A DNA stretch of 5,068 nucleotides from Microcaldota archaeon (lineage in GTDB: Archaea; Micrarchaeota; Micrarchaeia; Micrarchaeales; CABMGC01): contig DAIDLJ010000038.1 of the NCBI GenBank assembly GCA_027449585.1, positions 1 through 5,068 on the forward strand, given 5' to 3'. A program made the translations under genes and the position numbers. Under the pieces are notes generated by a model, which was given only the letters and a program-made list of their open reading frames with translations, did not search any database and had not been told where the DNA came from. Below, one piece after another: positions 1-4,948 of this stretch (position 1 is the stretch's first letter; each line of letters starts with the position of its first letter).

Positions 1-57
1 ACCGAATATCTCTTTGACAATAAGCTCACTACGATAAGATAAATAGAATCTAAACAT
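1..57 (-). CDS. possible 5' end of a leftward gene, cut by the window edge
   Basis: On the minus strand an ATG at 57-55 opens a frame with no stop to the window edge, giving 19 codons that begin MFRFYLSYRSELIV. The peptide matches nothing I recognise. A TATA-like sequence lies at 76-84 (CTATAAAAG on plus, readable as TTTATAG on minus), roughly where a leaderless minus-strand start would need it. Nineteen open codons in AT-rich DNA can easily occur by chance. The alternative is that the left edge holds the tail of a rightward gene: plus frame 1 is open to a TAA at 40-42 and plus frame 2 to a TAA at 35-37. I cannot choose between these from this window. Confidence 0.15.
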   Translation of the reverse strand, partial: MFRFYLSYRSELIVKEIFG

Positions 58-75
58 TAAAACATACCACCTTTA

Positions 76-84
76 CTATAAAAG
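76..84 (+). promoter_or_regulatory. orphan TATA-like box
   Basis: CTATAAAAG is close to the archaeal TATA consensus. A plus-strand start expected about 25 bp downstream, near 106, would give the YunG-like gene a leader of about 60 nt. The sequence could instead serve a minus-strand gene at 57-1, or be chance in AT-rich DNA. A T-rich tract follows at 101-113, which could act as an archaeal terminator on the plus strand and would work against use as a distal promoter. Confidence 0.25.
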
Positions 85-126
85 CAATTGCAATGGTTTC
101 GGTTTTGTTTTTTAATTCCCAATAGC

Positions 127-137
127 TATAAATATAA
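127..137 (+). promoter_or_regulatory. TATA box of the YunG-like gene
   Basis: TATAAATATAA is a very good archaeal TATA box. Its centre lies about 26 bp before the GTG at 158 and about 35 bp before the ATG at 167. The other promoters in the window sit about 34-40 bp from their starts, so this box favours the ATG at 167 with a leader of roughly 10 nt. Use of the GTG would make the transcript leaderless. The gene has no visible Shine-Dalgarno sequence. Confidence 0.55.
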
Positions 138-166
138 GAACAGACCGATCGCTGGACGTGAATCTT

Positions 167-580
167 ATGGTTCATGAACAAAAACGTCGCGCTGCAACTC
201 TAAGTGCGCTCAAGCTTGCAATTGAGAGATCGTGGGGGCCAGATACAAGTTCCGATCCGGCAAAATGGTCAGAATCAAACAGGGCATATGGCCAGTGTGC
301 GGTAACTGCCCTAGTGATTCAGGATTTTTTCGGCGGCAATCTTTTGCGGGTGGAAGCCTCAGGTCCAGATGAAAAAGTGTCACATTACTATAACCGTCTG
401 CGCGATGGCAATATTATAGATCTCACCCGCAGGCAGTTCAAAGAAGGAACCAAGTTCTCGGATCCAGAACACCGCGAGCGCGAATATGTCCTTTCTTATC
501 CAGCAACGGCATCAAGATATGAAGTACTTAGGGACAGGGTATCACTACTGCTTGCACAGAGGTCTGCAGGCCAGGTGTAA
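167..580 (+). CDS. YunG-family protein of unknown function
   Basis: The 137-residue protein (from the ATG) resembles the uncharacterised YunG family named after Bacillus subtilis YunG. Family-like blocks in order are TSSDPAKW (27-34), GQCAVTALVIQD (42-53), SHYYNRL (72-78) followed by DGNIIDLTR, REREY (103-107) and SRYEVLRDRV (116-125). C44, H73 and D85 fall in the order of a papain-like or transglutaminase-like triad, so a cysteine hydrolase fold is a reasonable inference, but no activity is known to me. There is no signal peptide or membrane segment, so it is probably cytosolic. A GTG at 158 would add three residues; the ATG is chosen from the TATA spacing. The gene has its own promoter and converges on the nucleotidyltransferase gene, so it is not in an operon here. 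Ile codons are mostly ATT, unlike the ATA-rich neighbours, which hints at transfer, though the sample is four codons. Confidence 0.8.
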   Translation: MVHEQKRRAATLSALKLAIERSWGPDTSSDPAKWSESNRAYGQCAVTALVIQDFFGGNLLRVEASGPDEKVSHYYNRLRDGNIIDLTRRQFKEGTKFSDPEHREREYVLSYPATASRYEVLRDRVSLLLAQRSAGQV

Positions 581-610
581 GGAGAACGCCAAGGGCCCTG
601 CGGCAACGCT

Positions 611-1309
611 TTAGGATTTGTCATTGAAAACCTTACCGCTTTTTATGTCTGATGTTGCCTCTTCCATGTCCTTTATCGAGTCGACTCCCTTGAAGTATGC
701 GCCTGCGAACTTCGTTCCGGAGAGCCTGCCCGACTTTGAGAGCTCTATGAAAGTAGTTGCCTCAAGGTTCCCGTTTTCTGGCAGGTACTTGAATATATCC
801 TTCGACATAAGGTAAACCCCTGCATTCATCCAGTATTCCGGAAGTATTGGCTTCTCGTCAAATTTTACTATCCTCTCTCCTTCAAGCCTTGTTATTCCGT
901 AAGTGCTCCTCAGAGGCACAAGGGCCAGTTTTGCGATGCTTCCGTCAAGCTTCATCTTGCTCACCTCTATGTTGGTTATGTTATCCCCGTTCACCATGAA
1001 GAACTCGCTCTCGTCCCCAAGGAGCTTTTGTGCGTTCCTAAGCGCACCTCCGGTTCCAAGCGGCGTCTCCTCTACCGAGTATTCTACCTTTATGCCCATC
1101 TCTGCCTTTCTGGCATCAAAATAGTCAATCACCTTCTCCCTAAGGTAGCCCACAAGCATCACAAAAGAGGTAATGCCGTGCTGCCTAAGCCACCTCACCT
1201 GCCAGTCGACTATCGGTTTACCCGCAACCTCGACAAGCGGTTTCGGTATGGTGTCCGTCAGCGGCCTGAGCCTTTTACCATATCCACCTGCAAGTATCAC
1301 TGCCTTCAT
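611..1309 (-). CDS. sugar-1-phosphate nucleotidylyltransferase (NTP_transferase family)
   Basis: This 232-residue protein belongs to the family that joins a sugar 1-phosphate to an NTP, giving a nucleotide sugar and pyrophosphate in the cytoplasm. The N-terminal nucleotide-binding signature LAGGYGKRLRPLT (6-18) is complete, followed by PKPLVEVAGKP (22-32) with the usual catalytic Lys. Then come PLGTGGAL (83-90), VNGD with metal-binding D109, FDEKP (150-154), NAGVYLM (162-168) and a NLE-containing segment (181-183). It is a catalytic domain only: the C-terminal left-handed beta-helix of GlmU or long ManC-type enzymes is absent. Near the end, GVDSIKDMEEA (208-218) stands where many relatives have DxGTPED, so the second metal Asp is probably D210. 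Sugar and base are not readable; mannose- or heptose-1-phosphate guanylyltransferase and glucose-1-phosphate thymidylyl- or cytidylyltransferase are all possible. It follows the hydrolase gene by 10 bp and is probably co-transcribed with it. The start gives the canonical MKAVILAGG opening. Confidence 0.88.
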   Translation of the reverse strand: MKAVILAGGYGKRLRPLTDTIPKPLVEVAGKPIVDWQVRWLRQHGITSFVMLVGYLREKVIDYFDARKAEMGIKVEYSVEETPLGTGGALRNAQKLLGDESEFFMVNGDNITNIEVSKMKLDGSIAKLALVPLRSTYGITRLEGERIVKFDEKPILPEYWMNAGVYLMSKDIFKYLPENGNLEATTFIELSKSGRLSGTKFAGAYFKGVDSIKDMEEATSDIKSGKVFNDKS

Positions 1310-1319
1310 CAGATCAACA

Positions 1320-1904
1320 TCATTTGCTGCTTATAAAGTCTGAAACCATCTTTATAAATGTTTTTGGCCGGTTTAGGTAGCAGGCGTGCTTTGCCCCTTT
1401 TATTATCGACATCTTCGATCCCCTTATCGAGCGTATCATATCCTCGCTCTTGTACGGCGGTGATATGTCGTCTTCCTCTCCCCACACCGCTAGCACGCGC
1501 GCCTTTATTCTTTCTGCCAGGATTCCCCTGACGCTTGCAGGGCCCACAACTATAACTCCGCTGACTGCATCTCCCTGCTCCTCGGCGAATTTCAGTACTG
1601 CATGAGCGCTTGCGCTCGCCCCAAGCACAAATATCCTTCCCTCGATCTCCTTGGCGAGCATCCCTATCAGTGAGACGACCTGTGATTCGTTCATTGAAAG
1701 CTTGTTCGAGCTCTGTGGAAACCCTGGCACGTCAAGTGACATGACACTAAATCCAAGCCCGCCTATCGCCTGGGGCAATCCTATCTCATCCCACACTCTT
1801 GAATTGAAGCTGTATCCGTGCAGCAGGATTATACCGTCCCTGCCTCCCTGATAGTAGTAATAGGCGATGCTCATCCCCTTGTAACTTAGCCGCCGCACCT
1901 CCAT
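1320..1904 (-). CDS. small lidless alpha/beta hydrolase, ABHD14-like
   Basis: This 194-residue protein has the alpha/beta hydrolase core. LLHGYSFNSRVWDE (27-40) carries the HG oxyanion element, SLDVPGFPQS (56-65) is the following strand and turn, GASAS (95-99) is the nucleophile elbow with S97, WGEEDDISP (141-149) supplies D145, and GAKHACYLNRP (170-180) supplies H173. Strand beta-6 (GVIVVGPAS) leads almost directly to the acid strand, so the lid domain is missing. This, the short length, the SxS elbow and the H-x-CYL-x-x-P context recall ABHD14/CIB-type hydrolases; that resemblance is from memory. The last Gly of the usual GxSxG is Ser. No signal peptide is seen. The substrate is unknown; an esterase, thioesterase or acyl-transfer role is possible. 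It is first in a leftward unit with the nucleotidyltransferase, and its promoter overlaps the TyrRS promoter region. A Met at residue 11 is an alternative start, but residues 1-10 form a normal first beta strand. Confidence 0.85.
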   Translation of the reverse strand: MEVRRLSYKGMSIAYYYYQGGRDGIILLHGYSFNSRVWDEIGLPQAIGGLGFSVMSLDVPGFPQSSNKLSMNESQVVSLIGMLAKEIEGRIFVLGASASAHAVLKFAEEQGDAVSGVIVVGPASVRGILAERIKARVLAVWGEEDDISPPYKSEDMIRSIRGSKMSIIKGAKHACYLNRPKTFIKMVSDFISSK

Positions 1905-1917
1905 CTATTCATCTACA

Positions 1918-1928
1918 TTTAAAAAATA
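1918..1928 (+). promoter_or_regulatory. TATA-like box of the tyrosyl-tRNA synthetase gene
   Basis: TTTAAAAAATA is centred about 34 bp before the ATG at 1957, which predicts transcription starting some 8-10 nt before the start codon. No Shine-Dalgarno sequence is present. A second AT-rich element at 1941-1948 lies too close to this ATG to serve it and is better assigned to the opposite strand. Confidence 0.45.
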
Positions 1929-1940
1929 CATCCTTCAATA

Positions 1941-1948
1941 CTTAAATA
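1941..1948 (-). promoter_or_regulatory. TATA-like box of the hydrolase-nucleotidyltransferase unit
   Basis: On the minus strand the sequence reads TATTTAAG, an archaeal TATA-like element centred about 40 bp before the hydrolase ATG at 1904. The predicted leader is about 14 nt. The box lies downstream of the plus-strand TATA at 1918-1928, so the two divergent promoters are interleaved and probably compete for factor binding. Confidence 0.4.
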
Positions 1949-1956
1949 GTGCTCAT

Positions 1957-3015
1957 ATGGACATTGAGTCAAGAATGGACCTGATAAAGTCAGAGCCTCT
2001 TGAGGAGGTCATAACCGAGCCGGAGCTAAGGTCATTGCTCGAGACAAAGTCACGGCCAAGGCACTACATAGGCCTTGAGATAAGCGGCATGCCTCACATA
2101 GGGCACATACTCGTTGCTGGAAAGAAGATCAACGACCTAAATAAGGCGGGAGTGGAGACACAGGTACTCCTTGCCGACTGGCACACTGTTGCCAACAACA
2201 AGCTAGGCGGAGACTGGGAGCGCATACTCAAGGCGGCAACATTCTACAAGGAGCTTTTCAATACCGTATGTCCAAATACCAAGGTCGTCCTTGGATCCGA
2301 TCTTTACAAGAATAACGACGACTACTGGAAGCTAGTGGTCCAGATAGCAAGGCGCACGACTATAGCCCGCGCAACACGGACCCTTGTAATACAGGGAAGG
2401 AGCGAGAAGGACACCCTTCACGTGTCGCAATACCTCTATCCGATGATGCAGGCAGCCGACATTCATGCTCTTGACGTCGACATACCGCATGCCGGGATGG
2501 ACCAGAGACGAATACATGTCCTTGCAAAGGAGGTCTTTGACGACCTAAAACTCCGCAGGATAGTGCCCATACATCACCACCTCATCCCCAGCCTTGTAGA
2601 ACCGCCAAAGGTATCTGACGATGCGCTCAAGGAGGAGGTAGTGGCCGCAATGAAGATGAGCAAGTCCAAGGCAGGCTCAGCAATACCAATACTTGCCGAC
2701 GAGGCGGAAGTCAATGCGATAATGAAGACCGCATGGTGCCCCGAGGGCGTCGTGGAAGAGAATCCAGTGCTGCAGCTGTGCCGATACATAATCTTCCCCA
2801 CAACCAGCGAGCTTAATGTCGAGAGGCCGGCAAAGTTCGGCGGCGATGTTACCTATTCTGCTTATGGCGAACTCGAGTCGGATTTCAAAAACAGGAAGCT
2901 TCACCCAATGGACTTAAAGAATGCAGTTTCAAGATCAATATCTTCCCTGACCGCGCCGATAGTCAAGAAGTTCTCCAATCAAAAGGCGCAGCTCAAGGAG
3001 CTTTTCAAGCAATGA
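1957..3015 (+). CDS. tyrS: tyrosyl-tRNA synthetase (archaeal long form)
   Basis: This class I aminoacyl-tRNA synthetase charges tRNA-Tyr with tyrosine using ATP in the cytoplasm. The 352-residue protein shows HYIGLEISG (36-44) with Y37, HIGH (47-50), LLADWH (71-76), YPMMQAAD (161-168) with Y161, Q165 and D168, GMDQRR (180-185) with Q183, and KMSKS (233-237). Y37 and D168 correspond to Tyr32 and Asp158, which bind the tyrosine hydroxyl in the Methanocaldococcus jannaschii enzyme; this separates it from TrpRS. The C-terminal block ends with KLHPMDLKNAVS (314-325), typical of archaeal and eukaryotic TyrRS. It is about 45 residues longer than the M. jannaschii enzyme. The NKLGGD motif (81-86), the insert before KMSKS and KMSKS rather than KMSSS resemble the crenarchaeal long form. 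There is no bacterial S4-type anticodon domain. The ATG at 1957 is supported by an N-terminus like that of long-form relatives; M7 (1975) is less likely. TrpRS is the only serious alternative. Confidence 0.95.
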   Translation: MDIESRMDLIKSEPLEEVITEPELRSLLETKSRPRHYIGLEISGMPHIGHILVAGKKINDLNKAGVETQVLLADWHTVANNKLGGDWERILKAATFYKELFNTVCPNTKVVLGSDLYKNNDDYWKLVVQIARRTTIARATRTLVIQGRSEKDTLHVSQYLYPMMQAADIHALDVDIPHAGMDQRRIHVLAKEVFDDLKLRRIVPIHHHLIPSLVEPPKVSDDALKEEVVAAMKMSKSKAGSAIPILADEAEVNAIMKTAWCPEGVVEENPVLQLCRYIIFPTTSELNVERPAKFGGDVTYSAYGELESDFKNRKLHPMDLKNAVSRSISSLTAPIVKKFSNQKAQLKELFKQ

Positions 3016-3027
3016 TTTATTAAAAAG
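3016..3027 (+). promoter_or_regulatory. TATA box of the ZIP-like transporter gene
   Basis: TTTATTAAAAAG begins immediately after the TyrRS stop codon and is centred about 37 bp before the ATG at 3059. The predicted leader is roughly 10 nt. Its presence in a 43-bp gap suggests the transporter gene is transcribed on its own, although read-through from TyrRS is also possible because no terminator precedes it. Confidence 0.5.
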
Positions 3028-3058
3028 AACAGCGAAATCTCTTTGAGTCTGAATTATT

Positions 3059-3823
3059 ATGGTAAGCACATACTTAACAATAGCAATCTCCGTAATAATG
3101 GGCTTCTCTGTATTCCTCTCAATGCCCATAGTGTTCTACAAGAAGCTAAGCGCAAGGAACATACTCTTCCTTAACGCACTGGCCGCAGGCATACTCGTAT
3201 TCCTTCTTATGGACATATATGGCGATGTCGCCGCGATATTCGGCAATAGCACGATATCCAATCCGCTGGAGCTGCTATTCATTGCGGCGTTCATAATCAT
3301 GTTCCTGTTCTTCATATTGCCCAAAGGCAGCAGGGATCCCGAAGAGAATCCAAAAAGGACATCGGTCCTTGCAGCAATAGGCATAGGCCTGCAAAATCTG
3401 ACCGAGGGGCTTGTGTTCGGGTCATCTGCCGCAGCAGGCGCGCTAAGCATATATGTGATATCTGCCATAGGATTCACCCTTCAGAATATGACTGAGGGCT
3501 TTCCGATAGCTGCACCATTGCTCGGATCAAAGACGAAGATGGAGAAGAAGTTCGTCTCTGCCGCGTTCCTGATAAGCGGCATACCGACGATAATCGGCAC
3601 AATAATAGGCCTTGTCTTCTTCTCAGACTATTTCATAGTCCTCTTCGATGCTTTTGCAAGCGCCGCCATACTTTACGTGGTTCTTGTACTGTTTCATGTG
3701 AACATAATAAAGGCAAAGGCAGGCAGCAAAGAGGAGACAGTCGACCTCAACTGGCTAAGTTACATCGGCATCCTTGTGGGCTTTTCAATTGCCTTCATAG
3801 TTAACTACCTGGTCGTAGCCTGA
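3059..3823 (+). CDS. ZIP-family metal transporter homologue with altered metal site
   Basis: This 254-residue membrane protein has eight hydrophobic segments, roughly at 4-26, 34-58, 68-88, 102-122, 126-152, 163-186, 190-216 and 231-253, the ZIP topology. ZIP proteins usually move zinc, iron or manganese into the cytoplasm. The diagnostic TM4 and TM5 motifs are recognisable as LQNLTEG (111-117) and LQNMTEG (141-147), and GFPIAAPLLG (147-156) continues as in archaeal ZIPs. Asn113, Glu116, Asn143 and Glu146 are kept. Both His residues that normally start these motifs are Gln (Q112, Q142). In TM6, AAILYVVLVLFH (202-213) lacks the Glu that related archaeal ZIPs have after ILYVVG. The loop between TM3 and TM4 is short, with no His-rich stretch. 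The fold assignment is strong; the transported ion, or whether any metal is moved, is open. Short charged loops sit at 89-100 and 218-229. It lies between TyrRS and ftsZ with its own TATA box, and neither neighbour suggests a substrate. Confidence 0.82.
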   Translation: MVSTYLTIAISVIMGFSVFLSMPIVFYKKLSARNILFLNALAAGILVFLLMDIYGDVAAIFGNSTISNPLELLFIAAFIIMFLFFILPKGSRDPEENPKRTSVLAAIGIGLQNLTEGLVFGSSAAAGALSIYVISAIGFTLQNMTEGFPIAAPLLGSKTKMEKKFVSAAFLISGIPTIIGTIIGLVFFSDYFIVLFDAFASAAILYVVLVLFHVNIIKAKAGSKEETVDLNWLSYIGILVGFSIAFIVNYLVVA

Positions 3824-3838
3824 GAAATTAGCCATAGC

Positions 3839-3848
3839 CTTATTATTT
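3839..3848 (+). promoter_or_regulatory. TATA-like box of ftsZ
   Basis: CTTATTATTT is centred about 25 bp before the TTG at 3868 and about 37 bp before the GTG at 3880. The first spacing would give a leaderless transcript, the second a leader of about 12 nt like the other genes here. A second AT-rich element, CTAATACTATATT at 3854-3866, is too close to either start. Assignment is uncertain because the whole gap is AT-rich. Confidence 0.35.
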
Positions 3849-3853
3849 CTTTT
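3842..3853 (+). terminator. possible T-rich terminator of the ZIP-like gene
   Basis: ATTATTTCTTTT follows the transporter stop codon by about 20 bases and has the T-rich character of archaeal intrinsic terminators, with no hairpin needed. It overlaps the proposed ftsZ TATA box, so it may do both jobs or neither. Confidence 0.25.
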
Positions 3854-3867
3854 CTAATACTATATTC

Positions 3868-4947
3868 TTGGCGATATCAGTGCCTGAAGTACTCTCACAA
3901 GACGACGAAGAACTCCTGAAGTTTATCGAATCCGCAAAACCAAAAATCTACGTTGTAGGCGCAGGCGGCAGCGGATCAAACACCGCAACAAGGATGTCAG
4001 AGCTCAATATAGATGGAGCTTCAGTCATAGCCATGAACACGGACGCGCCGCATCTTGCAAGGACCAAGTCAAACAGGAAGGTGCTTTTGGGAAAGAAGAT
4101 AACAAGAGGGCTCGGCGCGGGCAGCGATCCTAAAGTAGGAGAGGAGTCTGCGCTTGAAAGCAAGGAGGACATAAGGCACATACTCAGCGACGCACAGTTG
4201 GTATTCGTAACGTGCGGCCTTGGCGGAGGTACGGGTACCGGTTCTGCTCCAATAATAGCGCACCAGTCAAAGGAGCTCGGGGCCCTGACTGTCGGAGTCG
4301 TCACTCTCCCATTCACCAGCGAGGGAAAGCCGAGGATGAGAAATGCCCTCGAAGGACTCTCAAAGTTAAAGCGCTCAACTGACACTACGATAATAATACC
4401 AAACGACAAGCTCCTCACAGTAGCGCCAGACCTGCCTCTCAACATGGCATTCAAGATAAGCGACGAGATACTCTCCAATGCAACCAAGGGGATAATAGAG
4501 ATGGTCACAAAGCCCGGAATGGTGAATCTCGACTTTGCGGACCTAAGGAGCGTGCTAAAGGATTCCGGTTACGCGGTCATAGGCATGGGCGAGGCAAATT
4601 CGGCGCAGTCAAACGACAGGGCGATGATAGCCATAGAGAACACGCTCAAGAGCCCGCTGCTCGATGTCGACATATCAACTGCAAAGAAGGCACTGGTAAA
4701 CATCGTAGGCGGGGAGGACTTGACGCTTCGCGAGGCCGAGAGCATATTCCAGAACGTATCAAGCCGCATAAGTCCAGACGCGCTGCTCAAGTGGGGCGCG
4801 AGGATAGAGCCAAAGATGCAAAAGAGCACCCTTAAGGTCATGGTTGTCCTTAGCGGAGTAGAGTTTGCGGACTATTCCGAGGAAGGTATAAAGAAGAAGG
4901 TAAACGAGAACGGCGAAGTGGATCTTGACAAGATATTCGAGGAGTAG
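3868..4947 (+). CDS. ftsZ: cell division GTPase FtsZ, archaeal FtsZ1-like
   Basis: FtsZ is the tubulin-like GTPase that polymerises into the cytokinetic ring. From the TTG the protein is 359 residues. The nucleotide-binding region shows VVGAGGSGSNT (29-39), NTDA (57-60), RGLGAGSDP (80-88) and the tubulin/FtsZ signature GGGTGTGS (119-126). The T7 loop that triggers GTP hydrolysis in the next subunit is intact as NLDFADLR (220-227), with D222 and D225. The order and wording match archaeal FtsZ1 such as that of Methanocaldococcus jannaschii. After the core the tail is short, acidic and Lys-rich (338-359, ending LDKIFEE), without a bacterial-style C-terminal tail peptide. There is no ATG: the frame opens after a stop at 3835-3837 and the first usable starts are TTG 3868 and GTG 3880. 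TATA spacing fits GTG 3880 better (355 residues), but TTG is kept as the longest form. The secE gene follows one base after the stop, an arrangement common in archaea. Confidence 0.96.
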   Translation: MAISVPEVLSQDDEELLKFIESAKPKIYVVGAGGSGSNTATRMSELNIDGASVIAMNTDAPHLARTKSNRKVLLGKKITRGLGAGSDPKVGEESALESKEDIRHILSDAQLVFVTCGLGGGTGTGSAPIIAHQSKELGALTVGVVTLPFTSEGKPRMRNALEGLSKLKRSTDTTIIIPNDKLLTVAPDLPLNMAFKISDEILSNATKGIIEMVTKPGMVNLDFADLRSVLKDSGYAVIGMGEANSAQSNDRAMIAIENTLKSPLLDVDISTAKKALVNIVGGEDLTLREAESIFQNVSSRISPDALLKWGARIEPKMQKSTLKVMVVLSGVEFADYSEEGIKKKVNENGEVDLDKIFEE

Positions 4948-4948
4948 G

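Noticed and set aside
84..91. GCAATTGC palindrome as an operator
   Set aside because: Only 8 bp, with no second copy or extension; it is too weak to call a binding site.
93..125. Ten-codon plus-strand frame (MVSVLFFNSQ) as a leader peptide
   Set aside because: It would start before the point where the upstream TATA box places transcription initiation and has no ribosome-binding site; chance is the simplest explanation.
592..599. AGGGCCCT palindrome as a terminator
   Set aside because: It has no loop and no T-run after it on either strand, and an 8-bp palindrome is expected by chance.
1028..1336. 102-codon plus-strand frame over the nucleotidyltransferase start
   Set aside because: It is antisense to a clear enzyme gene and runs into the hydrolase end, and its peptide resembles no protein I know.
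1975..1977. Second ATG as the TyrRS start, driven by the AT-rich element at 1941-1948
   Set aside because: Residues 1-6 fit the N-terminus of long-form archaeal TyrRS, and the element is better placed for the minus-strand hydrolase gene.
3136..3477. 113-codon antisense frame in the ZIP-like gene
   Set aside because: It is the complement of membrane-segment codons, with no recognisable domain or promoter.
3948..4508. 186-codon open frame antisense to ftsZ
   Set aside because: It lies wholly inside ftsZ, has low-complexity Ser/Pro/Leu-rich content and no family motif; it is a mirror of the GC-rich third positions and Gly codons of ftsZ.
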